Counted from the stretch's first letter, positions 52,515 to 62,277 are shown. The stretch is DNA of 64,000 bases from Riemerella columbina (GCF_030517065.1 NZ_CP103950.1:186001-250000); one strand, 5' to 3'. The notes: generated from the sequence alone by a model not told the origin. Numbers and translations are program-made.

Positions 52515-53309
52515 TTACGAGATTTGGAGGGCTACAACAAAGCCTTCGTGGGCGCGAATATTCATCACGCTGCCGTCTTGAAAACACCAATACTGCCCCT
52601 TTATGCCTACCAATTGTCCTTCAAAATTTGGGGTTTTAGAAAGGCTTACAGAGCGGATGCTGGCGGGTGGTTGGTAGGGGAAATCTAAGTTGAGCACCTC
52701 GGCATCAATAATAAATTTTTGATATTCAGCGGGGATGAGTGGTGTTATTTCATCGCGTTTGGCGTAGAGGTCTGTATCATTATCGATAGATTGAAGTTGG
52801 AGCATTTTTCGCCAGTTGGTTTTATCGGAAAGGTGCTGTTTTAGAGCGACTTCTATCATCCCTGCCTCATATCTGTTTTCCGTTCGGGCGATAGGGAGAG
52901 CTTGGGAGGCGCCTTGGTCGATCCAGCGGGTAGGAATTTGCGTTTCCCTGGTTACACCGATTTTAAAATCGCCAGTATAAGCTAAATACACGATGTGTGG
53001 CTGCAGTTGGATCTCTTTCTCTACGCTGAGATTTCGCTCCTCTATGCCTAAGTGGGCTTTGGATAACTCTGGTTTGAGGATGGTTTCGCTGGCATAAGGG
53101 CTTTCAAAAAAGCATTTTTTGCAGAATCCCATTTGGTAAATAGGCTCATCACTACCGCAGTTAACGCATTCATAGCCTTGGTGCGAGATTGTAATATGGC
53201 GCTGCAACAGCTCGTTGATGTGCAATAAATCACGAGAGAGGTTGAGGTAATATTGAATAGGCTCTGCCCACTGCGCTTTCATTTTTCGGATTTGCCCTTG
53301 GAATTTCAT
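52515..53309 (-). CDS. DUF2797 protein
   Basis: The 264-residue cytoplasmic protein has four cysteines in a zinc-ribbon arrangement (YECVNCGSDEPIYQMGFCKK followed by CFFESPY) at about 58-80. A domain with VYLAYTGDFKIGVTRETQIP and ENRYEAGMIEVALKQHLSDK is GIY-YIG-like in layout. The start at 53309 (MKFQGQIRKMKAQW) is preferred; a longer frame would cross the promoter at 53326-53333. The function is unknown. Confidence 0.85.
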   Translation of the reverse strand: MKFQGQIRKMKAQWAEPIQYYLNLSRDLLHINELLQRHITISHQGYECVNCGSDEPIYQMGFCKKCFFESPYASETILKPELSKAHLGIEERNLSVEKEIQLQPHIVYLAYTGDFKIGVTRETQIPTRWIDQGASQALPIARTENRYEAGMIEVALKQHLSDKTNWRKMLQLQSIDNDTDLYAKRDEITPLIPAEYQKFIIDAEVLNLDFPYQPPASIRSVSLSKTPNFEGQLVGIKGQYWCFQDGSVMNIRAHEGFVVALQIS

Positions 53310-53325
53310 ACTCAAAAAATTTCTC

Positions 53326-53333
53326 CAAAAATA
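53326..53333 (-). promoter_or_regulatory. Promoter of the DUF2797 gene (TATTTTTG)
   Basis: This is a minus-strand -7 box 16 nt before the chosen start. It lies in a short divergent gap with the epimerase promoter at 53360. Confidence 0.5.
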
Positions 53334-53359
53334 AGAATTAAAATTTAATATAATTTTGT

Positions 53360-53367
53360 TACTTTTG
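53360..53367 (+). promoter_or_regulatory. Promoter of the epimerase gene (TACTTTTG)
   Basis: This is a clear -7 box 46 nt before the ATG at 53414. Confidence 0.55.
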
Positions 53368-53413
53368 TGCAGATTTTTTGTTTCATCATCGTTACCAAAA
53401 TACAATATTAGCA

Positions 53414-54445
53414 ATGGTATATCTTATCACAGGCGGCAGTGGCTTTATTGGTTCTCATCTGGTAGAAGCTTTGTTAAAAAAAGGACATTCTGTTATCAAT
53501 ATAGACAATTTTGATGATTTTTATGCCTATCCTATCAAAATCAAAAACACCTTAGAATCCGTAGGTCTTCCCACCGATTTTGATTTTACCAATGATAAAA
53601 CCGAGGACATTCATCGCCTGATAACGCAGACTACTTCGGATAATTATCAACTTTATTATCAAGATATTAAAGATAAAGAGGGCATAGATGAAATCGTGAA
53701 AAAACACCACCCCGATATGGTGATTCATCTGGCGGCATTGGCAGGCGTTCGCCCATCGATAGAGCGCCCACTCGACTACGAAGCCGTGAATATCCGTGGC
53801 ACGATGAACCTTTGGGAAGTCTGCAAAGATAGAGGGATTAAAAAGTTTGTTTGTGCTTCATCTTCAAGTGTTTATGGGAATAATGAAAAGGTGCCTTTTT
53901 CTGAAACGGATAATGTAGACCGTCCCATATCGCCTTATGCAGCCACCAAAAAATGCGGTGAAATTTTAGGGCATACTTACCACCATTTGTATGGTATTGA
54001 TATGATACAGTTGCGATTTTTTACCGTGTATGGACCTCGCCAAAGACCTGATTTAGCGATACATAAATTTACCAAAATGATGAGCGAAGGGCAAGCCGTA
54101 CCTTTCTATGGCGATGGCTCCACGGCGAGAGATTACACTTATATTGCGGATATTATTGATGGCATTCTAAAATCCATCGCCTATTTGGAAACGCACCAAG
54201 GGGTTTATGAAATTATCAACTTAGGAGAAAGCGAGGTGGTTACCCTCAATGCTATGCTCCAAACCATAGAAACCACGATGGAAAAAACCGCCATACGGAA
54301 CCAGCAGCCTATGCAACCTGGCGATGTGCAAAAAACCAATGCCGATATACAAAAAGCCAAAAAAATGATCGGCTATGCCCCATCAACTAACTTCCAAAAT
54401 GGCATAAAAAAATTTGTGGAATGGTTTTTGAGAAAGCAAGCCTAA
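53414..54445 (+). CDS. NAD-dependent sugar-nucleotide epimerase (UDP-glucuronate 4-epimerase type)
   Basis: The 343-residue extended SDR has TGGSGFIGSHLVEALLKKGH for NAD binding and DMVIHLAALAGVRPSIERPL. The catalytic Ser is in FVCASSSSVYGNNEKVPFSE and Tyr/Lys in PYAATKKCGEI. The FFTVYGPRQRPDLAIHKFTK motif is characteristic of UDP-glucuronate epimerases. It probably supplies galacturonate or a similar sugar for surface polysaccharide. The ATG at 53414 is chosen over earlier in-frame codons. It is monocistronic with its own promoter. Confidence 0.88.
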   Translation: MVYLITGGSGFIGSHLVEALLKKGHSVINIDNFDDFYAYPIKIKNTLESVGLPTDFDFTNDKTEDIHRLITQTTSDNYQLYYQDIKDKEGIDEIVKKHHPDMVIHLAALAGVRPSIERPLDYEAVNIRGTMNLWEVCKDRGIKKFVCASSSSVYGNNEKVPFSETDNVDRPISPYAATKKCGEILGHTYHHLYGIDMIQLRFFTVYGPRQRPDLAIHKFTKMMSEGQAVPFYGDGSTARDYTYIADIIDGILKSIAYLETHQGVYEIINLGESEVVTLNAMLQTIETTMEKTAIRNQQPMQPGDVQKTNADIQKAKKMIGYAPSTNFQNGIKKFVEWFLRKQA

Positions 54446-54507
54446 GTTGTTTTAAAATAAAACCATAACAATCATTTAAAAAAGATAAAAAATCTCACTT
54501 AATTTTT

Positions 54508-54515
54508 TATTTTTG
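54508..54515 (+). promoter_or_regulatory. Promoter of the DUF2795 gene (TATTTTTG)
   Basis: This is a -7 box 17 nt before the ATG at 54533. Confidence 0.55.
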
Positions 54516-54532
54516 CAAAAAATTAAAATAAT

Positions 54533-54754
54533 ATGTACTGGACATTAGAATTAGCATCTTATCTTAGTGATGCGCCGTGGCCAATGACTAAGGCAGAATT
54601 GATAGATTACGCTATCAGAACAGGTGCGCCAATGGAGGTCGTAGAAAACCTACAAGCCATAGAAGACGAAGGCGAAATCTATGAAAGTATAGAAGAAGTG
54701 TGGAGTGATTACCCCACAGATGAAGACTTCCTCTGGAACGAAGATGAATATTAA
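54533..54754 (+). CDS. DUF2795 protein
   Basis: The small acidic protein has 73 residues. It begins MYWTLELASYLSDAPWPMTK, continues DYAIRTGAPMEVVENLQAIE, and is highly conserved across flavobacteria, usually just before secA as here. The predicted fold is a small helical domain. The function is unknown. Two hairpins follow (54759-54787 and 54811-54838) before secA. Confidence 0.85.
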   Translation: MYWTLELASYLSDAPWPMTKAELIDYAIRTGAPMEVVENLQAIEDEGEIYESIEEVWSDYPTDEDFLWNEDEY

Positions 54755-54758
54755 CCAA

Positions 54759-54787
54759 ACAGCGATGGGCACTACGCTCTTCGCTGT
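54759..54787 (+). terminator. Hairpin after the DUF2795 gene
   Basis: The arms acagcga and tcgctgt form a 7-bp stem, followed by a pyrimidine-rich stretch. Confidence 0.45.
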
Positions 54788-54810
54788 ACCCTTTTATAAC
54801 TATTTAATGA

Positions 54811-54838
54811 AAAAGCCTACTCTTTTTTAGGCTTAATT
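54811..54838 (+). terminator. Hairpin in the secA leader
   Basis: The arms aagccta and taggctt with an 8-nt loop end only 17 nt before the secA ATG. It may end upstream transcription or influence secA translation. Confidence 0.5.
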
Positions 54839-54850
54839 TAATCTATTATT

Positions 54851-57800
54851 ATGAGTTTTTTAAATACGATACTGAAAAGTTTCCTTGGAAATAAAAACGA
54901 AAAAGACCTCAAAGAAGTCAAAAAAGTAGTCGCTAAAATTAAGGCTACAGAACCCGAAATAGAGAAACTTTCTGATGATGAACTGAGACAAAAAACTGTA
55001 GAATTCCAAACCAAAATAAAAGAAGCTACTGCCAAAATTACCACTCAGATAGAACAGGTAAAAAAGGACATCAAAAACACCACCAATGTAGATGAAAAAG
55101 AAGCGTTCTTTACCAAAATAGAAGAGCTGAAAAAAGACGCCTATCAGATTGAAGAAAAAGTCCTTACAGACCTCTTGCCACAAGCCTTTGCAGTGCTCAA
55201 AGAAACCGCTAAAAGATGGGCTAAAAATGGCGAAATCAGAGTGAAAGCTAACGATAGAGACCGAGAACTTGCCGCCACCAAAGACTTTGTGGTGATAGAG
55301 GGCGATCAGGCGGTTTGGCTCAACCATTGGGATGCCGCAGGCACAAAAGTCCAGTGGGATATGGTGCATTATGATGTGCAGTTCATCGGTGGGGTGGTGC
55401 TCCACAGCGGTAAAATCGCCGAAATGGCAACAGGGGAAGGTAAAACCTTAGTGGGAACCTTGCCGATTTACCTCAATGCCTTACCAGGAAGAGGGGTGCA
55501 TGTGGTTACGGTGAATGATTACCTCGCCAGAAGGGACTCCGCGTGGATGGGACCTCTATACGAATTCCACGGCTTGACCATAGATTGTATTGACAACCAC
55601 CAACCGAACTCTGATGCCAGAAGAAAAGCCTACCAGTGCAACATTACCTACGGTACCAATAACGAATTCGGTTTTGATTACCTTAGAGATAATATGGTCA
55701 ATTCGCCATCAGAAATGGTACAAGGCGAGCTTAACTATGCCATCGTAGATGAGGTGGACTCTGTTTTAATCGATGATGCCAGAACGCCGCTCATCATCTC
55801 TGGTCCCGTGCCACAAGGCGATAGACAGGAATATGATGTGCTCAAACCTTCTGTGGATCGCATTGTCCAAATCCAGCGTAAAACAGTAAGTACTATCTTT
55901 AACGAAGCCAAAAAGCTTATCGCACAAGGCAATACCAAAGAAGGCGGCTTTAAGCTCCTACAAGCTTACCGAGGTTTGCCAAAGAACAGACAGCTGATTA
56001 AATTCTTATCAGAAACAGGGAACAAAGCCCTTTTACAAAAGGTAGAAGCCCAATATATGCAAGATAACAATCGTGAAATGCCGAAGGTGGATAAAGACCT
56101 TTATTTCGTGATTGATGAAAAAAATAACCAAATAGACCTTACAGACAAGGGCGTGGAGTATATGTCGCAAGGCAACTCAGACCCTAATTTCTTCGTGTTG
56201 CAAGACATCGGTACGGAAATCGCAGAATTAGAAGCTAAAAACTTACCGAAAGAAGAAGAATTTGCTCAAAAAGAAGAATTATTTAGAGACTTCGCTATTA
56301 AATCTGAAAGAATTCATACTTTAAATCAGTTACTTAAAGCCTATACACTTTTTGAAAAAGATGATGAGTATGTGGTAATGGATGGCGAAGTAAAAATTGT
56401 TGATGAGCAAACAGGGCGTATTATGGAGGGCAGACGCTATTCCGATGGATTGCACCAAGCCATAGAAGCCAAAGAAAATGTGAAAATTGAAGCGGCTACA
56501 CAAACCTTTGCCACCATTACATTGCAGAACTATTTCCGTATGTATAATAAACTGGCAGGAATGACGGGTACCGCAGAAACCGAAGCAGGTGAATTCTGGG
56601 AAATCTATAAATTAGATGTAGTGGTTATTCCAACTAACCGCCCTATTCAGCGCCACGACAGACACGATTTGGTGTACAAAACCAACCGTGAAAAATACAA
56701 CGCCGTTATTGAAGAAGTGGAAAAATTGACCGCCCAAGGTCGCCCAGTGTTGGTAGGAACGACTTCCGTGGAAATCTCGCAGCTTTTATCTAAAGCCTTA
56801 CAACTTAGAAAAATTCCGCACCAAGTACTCAACGCCAAAATGCATAAACAAGAAGCCGAAATTGTGGCAGGTGCAGGTGCTCCAGGTGTGGTAACCATCG
56901 CGACCAATATGGCAGGGCGTGGTACCGATATTAAACTAAGCAAAGAAGTGAAAGATGCAGGCGGATTGGCGATCATCGGGACAGAAAGACATGACTCTCG
57001 CCGTGTGGACAGACAGCTGAGAGGTAGAGCAGGAAGACAGGGAGACCCAGGAAGTTCGCAGTTCTATGTATCGTTAGAAGATAATTTGATGCGTTTATTC
57101 GGCTCCGAAAGAATTGCCAAAATGATGGACAGATTAGGGCACAAAGATGGCGAGGTGATCCAGCATTCTATGATTACCAAATCTATCGAGAGAGCGCAGA
57201 AAAAGGTGGAAGAGAACAACTTCGGTATCCGTAAAAGGCTCTTGGAGTATGATGATGTGATGAACAAACAGAGAGATGTGATCTACAAAAGAAGAAAAAA
57301 TGCCCTCTTTGGAGACCATCTGAAATACGACATCGCCAATATGATTTTTGATGTTGCCCACTCCATCGTGAACAAAACGAAAATGGAAGGAGATTACAAA
57401 GATTTTGAATACGAAATCATCAAATATTTCACGATGGAAACCCCAGTTTCTGAGGCTGATTTCAAAAATAAAACCGTAGAAGAGCTGACCAACATCGTAT
57501 TCAAAAAAGCCCAAGAAGACTACGAAATGAAGTTGGCATTGCTCAAGGAAAAATCGTTCCCAATCATAGAGAATGTATACCAAAACCAAGGGAATATGTT
57601 TAAAATGATCCAAGTGCCGTTTAGTGATGGCACTAGAACGATGACCGTCTTAGCCGACTTAAAAGAGGCATACGAAACTCATTGTGATAGCCTCATCAAT
57701 GATTTTGAGAAAAATATTTCCTTAGCCATTATTGATGAAAACTGGAAGCTCCACCTTAGAGAAATGGACGACTTACGCCGCTCTTCGCAGGGGGCAGTCT

Positions 57801-57922
57801 ATGAACAGAAAGACCCATTGGTGATTTATAAGCAAGAATCTTTTTATCTATTTAGCGAAATGGTAGATAAAATTAATAAGGAAATCGTGTCTTTCCTTTA
57901 TAAAGGGGAAATCCCAGCGTAA
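54851..57922 (+). CDS. secA: Preprotein translocase ATPase SecA
   Basis: SecA drives secretion of unfolded proteins through SecYEG. The 1,023-residue protein has nucleotide-binding domain 1 with Walker A in [20 protein letters not shown] and Walker B in [20 protein letters not shown]. The preprotein-crosslinking region, domain 2 ([29 protein letters not shown]), and helical wing and scaffold domains are present. It is longer than E. coli SecA because of insertions, including one around residues 60-100 and another at about 345-420. It lacks the carboxy zinc-binding SEC-C motif; the protein ends FLYKGEIPA. Confidence 0.96.
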   Translation: MSFLNTILKSFLGNKNEKDLKEVKKVVAKIKATEPEIEKLSDDELRQKTVEFQTKIKEATAKITTQIEQVKKDIKNTTNVDEKEAFFTKIEELKKDAYQIEEKVLTDLLPQAFAVLKETAKRWAKNGEIRVKANDRDRELAATKDFVVIEGDQAVWLNHWDAAGTKVQWDMVHYDVQFIGGVVLHSGKIAEMATGEGKTLVGTLPIYLNALPGRGVHVVTVNDYLARRDSAWMGPLYEFHGLTIDCIDNHQPNSDARRKAYQCNITYGTNNEFGFDYLRDNMVNSPSEMVQGELNYAIVDEVDSVLIDDARTPLIISGPVPQGDRQEYDVLKPSVDRIVQIQRKTVSTIFNEAKKLIAQGNTKEGGFKLLQAYRGLPKNRQLIKFLSETGNKALLQKVEAQYMQDNNREMPKVDKDLYFVIDEKNNQIDLTDKGVEYMSQGNSDPNFFVLQDIGTEIAELEAKNLPKEEEFAQKEELFRDFAIKSERIHTLNQLLKAYTLFEKDDEYVVMDGEVKIVDEQTGRIMEGRRYSDGLHQAIEAKENVKIEAATQTFATITLQNYFRMYNKLAGMTGTAETEAGEFWEIYKLDVVVIPTNRPIQRHDRHDLVYKTNREKYNAVIEEVEKLTAQGRPVLVGTTSVEISQLLSKALQLRKIPHQVLNAKMHKQEAEIVAGAGAPGVVTIATNMAGRGTDIKLSKEVKDAGGLAIIGTERHDSRRVDRQLRGRAGRQGDPGSSQFYVSLEDNLMRLFGSERIAKMMDRLGHKDGEVIQHSMITKSIERAQKKVEENNFGIRKRLLEYDDVMNKQRDVIYKRRKNALFGDHLKYDIANMIFDVAHSIVNKTKMEGDYKDFEYEIIKYFTMETPVSEADFKNKTVEELTNIVFKKAQEDYEMKLALLKEKSFPIIENVYQNQGNMFKMIQVPFSDGTRTMTVLADLKEAYETHCDSLINDFEKNISLAIIDENWKLHLREMDDLRRSSQGAVYEQKDPLVIYKQESFYLFSEMVDKINKEIVSFLYKGEIPA

Positions 57923-57945
57923 GGAACCGATTTTTAAATAACATC

Positions 57946-57981
57946 TTGCCCGTTTTCAATTTTGGAAATGGGCAATTTTTT
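57946..57981 (+). terminator. Terminator after secA
   Basis: The arms ttgccc and gggcaa plus partly paired A/T bases are followed by six T. Confidence 0.7.
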
Positions 57982-58055
57982 CCTCACTTAAAGTTAAAGT
58001 TTTGGTACAAACGGATAAAAATTCGTAATTTTATAGCCTCTAAAAATTTAAGATT

Positions 58056-59021
58056 ATGGCGATAGTGGATTTATCTAAACAGTTGGCTTTGGGGATAGAT
58101 ATCGGTGGTACCAATACCAAATTTGGGTTGGTTAATCATAGAGGAGATATTCTTGGTAAAGGCCGCATCAAAACGGAAACAGAAACCGTAGATGAGTTTA
58201 TAGACCAACTCTATAACGAGGTTAAACCACTATTAGACCAGCACGCCAAAGATGGCGTTTTAGAAGGCATCGGCATCGGGGCACCCAATGGCAATCATTA
58301 TAATGGCACCATTGAGAACGCACCTAATCTTAATTGGAAAGGTATTGTGCCTTTGGCGGAGAAAATTACAGCAAAGTTTGGTGTGCCGTGTACTATTACC
58401 AATGATGCCAACGCTGCAGCTCTTGGCGAGATGATGTTTGGTGCCGCTAAGGGAATGAAAAATTTCATTATGATTACTTTAGGAACAGGCGTGGGGAGCG
58501 GCATTATCGCGAATGGACAGCTGATTTATGGCCACGATGGTTTTGCTGGAGAGTTGGGGCATACCATTGTAAAACCTGGAGGGCGGAAACACTGGAGCAC
58601 AGGCTCAGAAGGCAGTTTGGAGGCTTACGCTTCTGCTACGGGCATTGCTATTACGGCAAAAAAGATGCGCGCTGAATTTCCAGAATCAATGCTGAATGAC
58701 TATCCTGAGGAACAAATTAACGCTAAAACTGTTCACGAATGCGCTTTAGCAGGCGACTCTACAGCTATTGAGGTCTTCCGCTACACAGGGCAAAAGTTAG
58801 GTGAGGCGTTGGCTAATTTCGTGATGTTCTCATCGCCAGAAGCTATTTTGCTTTTTGGGGGTGTTATTAAGGCAGGAGATTTTATTTTGAAACCGACTAA
58901 ACTCCATATGGAGCGTAACCTATTCCCAACTTTCCGAGGTAAAGTTAAATTGGTATTTAGTGAGTTAGATGAGGCAGATGCGGCTATTTTGGGTGCCAGT
59001 GCTTTGGTTTGGGAAAAATAA
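58056..59021 (+). CDS. ROK-family sugar kinase (glucokinase-like)
   Basis: The 321-residue protein has the ATP site LALGIDIGGTNTKFGLVNHR, the sugar site NDANAAALGEMMFGAAKGMK, GTGVGSGIIANGQLIYG and catalytic/zinc-side His in AGELGHTIVKPGG. The usual zinc motif CxCGxxGCxE is absent: at that place the sequence reads GRKHWSTGSEGSLEAY, with no cysteine. Phosphorylation of glucose or another hexose is likely. msrA starts one base after the stop, so the two are co-transcribed. Confidence 0.88.
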   Translation: MAIVDLSKQLALGIDIGGTNTKFGLVNHRGDILGKGRIKTETETVDEFIDQLYNEVKPLLDQHAKDGVLEGIGIGAPNGNHYNGTIENAPNLNWKGIVPLAEKITAKFGVPCTITNDANAAALGEMMFGAAKGMKNFIMITLGTGVGSGIIANGQLIYGHDGFAGELGHTIVKPGGRKHWSTGSEGSLEAYASATGIAITAKKMRAEFPESMLNDYPEEQINAKTVHECALAGDSTAIEVFRYTGQKLGEALANFVMFSSPEAILLFGGVIKAGDFILKPTKLHMERNLFPTFRGKVKLVFSELDEADAAILGASALVWEK

Positions 59022-59022
59022 G

Positions 59023-59664
59023 ATGAAAGCCATATTCATAGGGCTTTGCTGTATGCTTTGGGCGTGCAGTGGGCAAGTTAAAAAATCTAACCAAGAATTA
59101 AATCAAAAAGAAATGATAGAGCAAAATAATATAAAATACCTTACGATAGGTGGGGGCTGTTTTTGGTGTGTAGAAAGTTGTTTCAATAAACTGAAAGGCG
59201 TAGAAGCCGTGCTTTCGGGCTATTCTGGCGGACACAAAGACAATCCAACTTATAAGGAAGTCTGCACTGGCGAAACAGGACACGCCGAGGTGGTGCAGAT
59301 TGCCTACCATCCAGACCAAATTTCTTATCAGCAATTGATGGAGGTCTTTTTCTTTCTTCACGATCCTACGCAACTCAATCGACAGGGTAATGATGTGGGC
59401 ACGCAGTACCGCTCGGTTATTTTTTACAATGATGAAAACGAAAAACAAATGGCAGAAGAAGCCATCAAGACATCCGAAGCCACAGGGCGCTGGAACGGGA
59501 CTTATGTAACAGAGTTGGCACCATTTGAAAAATTCTGGAAAGCCGAAGATTATCATCAAGGTTATTATAATGAAAACCCAACGCAGCCTTATTGCAGTGC
59601 CGTAGTAGGCCCTAAAATCCAGAAATTTGAAAAATATTTTGGAGACTTAGGTTGGTTGAAGTAA
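59023..59664 (+). CDS. msrA: Peptide-methionine (S)-S-oxide reductase, lipoprotein form
   Basis: MsrA reduces methionine sulfoxide in oxidised proteins. The active-site motif GCFWC is in TIGGGCFWCVESCFNKLKGV at about residue 46. YSGGHKDNPTYKEVCTGETG and the carboxy HQGYYNENPTQPYCSAV are typical. The amino end (IFIGLCCMLWACSGQ) is a lipoprotein signal with Cys in a lipobox, so the enzyme is likely anchored in the envelope. The start at 59023 is supported by this signal. It is coupled to the ROK kinase gene. Confidence 0.93.
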   Translation: MKAIFIGLCCMLWACSGQVKKSNQELNQKEMIEQNNIKYLTIGGGCFWCVESCFNKLKGVEAVLSGYSGGHKDNPTYKEVCTGETGHAEVVQIAYHPDQISYQQLMEVFFFLHDPTQLNRQGNDVGTQYRSVIFYNDENEKQMAEEAIKTSEATGRWNGTYVTELAPFEKFWKAEDYHQGYYNENPTQPYCSAVVGPKIQKFEKYFGDLGWLK

Positions 59665-59688
59665 AAAATGACTTTTTAATTTTAAAAA

Positions 59689-59714
59689 AAGAGTTTAGAT
59701 TTATCTAAGCTCTT
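59689..59714. terminator. Bidirectional terminator between msrA and the GNAT gene
   Basis: A stem of about 12 bp (aagagtttagat with atctaagctctt, one mismatch) lies in the convergent gap and overlaps the end of the GNAT gene. Confidence 0.65.
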
Positions 59715-60157
59715 AGCATTTCTGTATGAGGAATGGTATCCTCCAAGTATTTTTTACCAGTATCTTTAAAACCGAAATCATTGTAGAATTTTAAAAGATA
59801 ATCTTGTGCAGAGATTCGGATATTTCGGGTTCTATATCTATTTTCTATACATTCTATCGCATAGGCAATGAGCTGTTTCCCTAAGCCTTGCCCTCTCCCT
59901 TGTTCTGTGGTCAAAACCCGACCAATAGAAGCTTCAGCATACTTAATATGTTCAGGGAAAAGCCTGCAATACGCCAACAATTCTCCCGCCGTATTTTCTG
60001 CCCAAAGGTGGAGCGCCTGGTCATCGTAGCCATCGGCGTCTTGGTAGGTTACATTTTGTTCTATCATAAAAACCGCTTGCCTTGCCACCATTATTTTATA
60101 AAACTCCTCAGCGCTGAGCTCATTAAAAGCTTTAATGTTCCAAATAAGGTTATCCAT
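59705..60157 (-). CDS. GNAT-family acetyltransferase (ElaA type)
   Basis: The 150-residue protein has the GNAT acetyl-CoA loop in [20 protein letters not shown] and [20 protein letters not shown]. The opening [20 protein letters not shown] with [15 protein letters not shown] is typical of ElaA proteins, whose substrate is unknown. The start overlaps the end of engB by eight bases on the same strand, so they share a transcript. Confidence 0.88.
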   Translation of the reverse strand: MDNLIWNIKAFNELSAEEFYKIMVARQAVFMIEQNVTYQDADGYDDQALHLWAENTAGELLAYCRLFPEHIKYAEASIGRVLTTEQGRGQGLGKQLIAYAIECIENRYRTRNIRISAQDYLLKFYNDFGFKDTGKKYLEDTIPHTEMLRA

Positions 60158-60773
60158 TGAAATTGATTTTATGTTCGGCTAAGTAGCGATTGGTCTGTTC
60201 TATAAAGTTGAGGATTTCCTCAGTTCCGATTTTTTTCTCCGCAGAAGTCACATACATCGCGGGCGGTTCTTCCCAAGTTTCAAGGAGTTTTTCTGTGTAG
60301 AGCTGTAGATTTTTCTCTGCAGCGTTGGGCTTCATTTTGTCCAATTTGGTAAAAACAATGGAAAAAGGCACGCCATTCTCTCCACACCATTCTATAAATT
60401 CCAAATCAATTTTCTGCGGTGTATGGCGGATGTCCACCAATACGAAAAGGTTCACCAAATTCTTTCGGTTAAGAATATAGTTGGTAATCAACTTCTCAAA
60501 ATCCTTGCGCAGAGATTTGGAAACCTTAGCATAGCCATAACCAGGCAAATCGGTAAGGTACCACTCATTATTGATGAGAAAATGGTTGATTAGCTGGGTT
60601 TTCCCAGGCGTTTGCGAAGTCTTTGCCAAGCCTTTATGATTGGTAATGGCGTTGATGAGCGAGGACTTTCCCACATTAGAACGCCCAATAAAAGCGTACT
60701 CTGGGAGGTTGGGCTCAGGGCAACTTTGCCATTTTTGGCTACTTTTGACAAACTCGGCGCTTTTAATCATCAT
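60150..60773 (-). CDS. engB: Ribosome-biogenesis GTPase EngB (YsxC/YihA)
   Basis: This essential GTPase acts in assembly of the large ribosomal subunit. The G motifs are complete: G1 in [17 protein letters not shown]2-G3 in [21 protein letters not shown]4 in FTKLDKMKP and G5 in YVTSAEKK. The length of 207 residues is normal. Both first Met codons can serve. It is followed by the ElaA-type gene with overlap and preceded by an alpha/beta hydrolase gene 11 bp upstream. Confidence 0.94.
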   Translation of the reverse strand: MMIKSAEFVKSSQKWQSCPEPNLPEYAFIGRSNVGKSSLINAITNHKGLAKTSQTPGKTQLINHFLINNEWYLTDLPGYGYAKVSKSLRKDFEKLITNYILNRKNLVNLFVLVDIRHTPQKIDLEFIEWCGENGVPFSIVFTKLDKMKPNAAEKNLQLYTEKLLETWEEPPAMYVTSAEKKIGTEEILNFIEQTNRYLAEHKINFNG

Positions 60774-60784
60774 AGGCTAAAAGT

Positions 60785-61552
60785 TTAAGAATTGACTTTT
60801 TTGAGCCAATAGTATAGAATTTCATTAAACTCTTGAGGTTTCTCCATCATAGCGGCGTGTCCACATTCATCAATCCAATAGAGGTCAGAATTTGGAATGT
60901 GCTGATGCATATCTTCAGCCACCTCAGGCGGTGTCACATGGTCTTGTTTTCCCCAGATAAGGCAGGTTGGACAAGTGATTTTTGGGAGATCCTTCAGCAT
61001 ATTGTGTTTGATGGCACTGCGGGCGAGCATCACGGTTTTGATCCCCTTCATACGGTCATTAACCACCGCAAAAACCTCATCTACCAGAGCATCTGTCGCC
61101 ACTTCTGGATTATAAAAAACCTCTTGGGTTTTTCTTTTGATGTATTCCTTGTCGCTTTTTCTTGGAAAACTATCGCCGAAGGATTTTTCGTAAAGTCCAG
61201 AGCTGCCTGTCAGCACCAGATTTTTCACTAACTCGGGTTTTGCCAGCGTTAAAATTAAGCCAATATGTCCGCCCATAGAGTTGCCCACAAGGGTTACAGG
61301 CTTGCCGCCGACTTCTTGCTGGATAAATTTAGCCACATATTTAGAAATGGCGGTTAGGTTGGTGTTGAGCACAGGCAAATCATAGATGGGCAGCTCTGGC
61401 ACCAGTACTTTATAGCCTTTTTCCGAAAAAAAAGCAATGGTATCATCAAAATTGCTGAGGCCGCCCATCAGCCCGTGGAGAAGCACCATAGGGTGTCCTT
61501 CGCCCTCTTCTATGAAATTGAATTTTTTCTCTTTTTTGGTTTTAAAAATCAT
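60785..61552 (-). CDS. Alpha/beta-fold hydrolase
   Basis: The 255-residue protein has the oxyanion region HPMVLLHGLMGGLSNFDDT, nucleophile Ser in VTLVGNSMGGHIGLILTLA, Asp in LIWGKQDHVTPPEVAEDM and His in IDECGHAAMMEKP: a complete triad. The substrate is unknown. The start at 61552 (MIFKTKKEKKFNFIEE) is preferred over the longer frame because a -7 box (TATTTTTG, 61573-61580 on the minus strand) lies just upstream. Confidence 0.88.
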   Translation of the reverse strand: MIFKTKKEKKFNFIEEGEGHPMVLLHGLMGGLSNFDDTIAFFSEKGYKVLVPELPIYDLPVLNTNLTAISKYVAKFIQQEVGGKPVTLVGNSMGGHIGLILTLAKPELVKNLVLTGSSGLYEKSFGDSFPRKSDKEYIKRKTQEVFYNPEVATDALVDEVFAVVNDRMKGIKTVMLARSAIKHNMLKDLPKITCPTCLIWGKQDHVTPPEVAEDMHQHIPNSDLYWIDECGHAAMMEKPQEFNEILYYWLKKVNS

Positions 61553-61572
61553 AAAAACGCTACTATGACTCG

Positions 61573-61580
61573 CAAAAATA
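61573..61580 (-). promoter_or_regulatory. Promoter of the hydrolase-engB genes (TATTTTTG)
   Basis: This is a minus-strand -7 box 20 nt before the chosen hydrolase start. Confidence 0.5.
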
Positions 61581-61757
61581 CAAATTAAACACCAAACTCG
61601 CCGTATAAAAATTTTTTTTGTTTTACGCACTGCATAAAATCAAAGCGCCATAGGGCTTGGTTACGGCATTGTGGAATATTTAAAGAGGGCTTGTATTAAG
61701 ACAATCAAATGGTTACGAGGTTTTTGAGGCGAGAGAAAAAACTTATCAACAATAGGT

Positions 61758-61787
61758 TAAAAAGTGGTAAAAAGTGGTAAAGTTTGG
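61758..61787 (+). promoter_or_regulatory. Probable MraZ operator: three 10-bp direct repeats
   Basis: taaaaagtgg (61758-61767), taaaaagtgg (61768-61777) and taaagtttgg (61778-61787) repeat at exactly 10 bp. MraZ proteins bind short direct repeats upstream of their own gene. The third repeat covers the place of the -33 box, which would allow repression. Confidence 0.65.
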
Positions 61788-61798
61788 AAATTATTGAC

Positions 61799-61806
61799 TA
61801 ATTTTG
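61799..61806 (+). promoter_or_regulatory. mraZ promoter (TAATTTTG), nearly leaderless
   Basis: The -7 box ends six bases before the ATG at 61813. It directly follows the repeat operator. Confidence 0.6.
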
Positions 61807-61812
61807 TCCCAA

Positions 61813-62277
61813 ATGAATTACTTTTTTGAAACATATGAGTGTAAAATAGATGATAAAGGCAGGCTTAAACTCCCTTCGCCTTTGGCTAAGCACTTGGAAA
61901 CCCTGCAAGATGAGCGACTTATCGTGAAGCGTGCGGTGTTCCAGAATTGTTTAGAAGTCTATACCGAAACGCCGTGGAAACAACTAACGGCGCGCTTGAA
62001 CCAGTTGAACCGTTTCAAAAAGAGAAATACAGATTTTATCAGGCTCTTTACCGCTGGTGTAAAATCGGTGGAGATTGATAAATCTGAACGGATTTTAATC
62101 CCAAAAGATTTGAAGGATTTTGCCCAACTGAGCCGAGATATTGTGATTTCTGGCGTGGGCGAATTTTTTGAAATTTGGGATAAAACAGCCTACGAAGAGA
62201 ATATTCGCCTTAACGAAAATGATTTTGCGGAAATGGCGGAAGAGGTCATGGGGAATCCCGATACAGAGCAAGTTTAG
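61813..62277 (+). CDS. mraZ: Transcriptional regulator MraZ
   Basis: MraZ is a DNA-binding protein of the division and cell-wall cluster that regulates its own operon. Two SpoVT/AbrB-like repeats are visible: YECKIDDKGRLKLPSPLAKH at the start and VKSVEIDKSERILIPKDLKD in the second half. The 154-residue length is normal. The ATG at 61813 (MNYFFETYE) is chosen because the TTG three codons earlier lies inside the promoter. rsmH follows after 33 bp. Confidence 0.94.
   Translation: MNYFFETYECKIDDKGRLKLPSPLAKHLETLQDERLIVKRAVFQNCLEVYTETPWKQLTARLNQLNRFKKRNTDFIRLFTAGVKSVEIDKSERILIPKDLKDFAQLSRDIVISGVGEFFEIWDKTAYEENIRLNENDFAEMAEEVMGNPDTEQV

Noticed and set aside
53378-53413. Earlier start for the epimerase
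   Set aside because: The extra codons precede the conserved MVYLITGGSGFIG opening and do not resemble the family.
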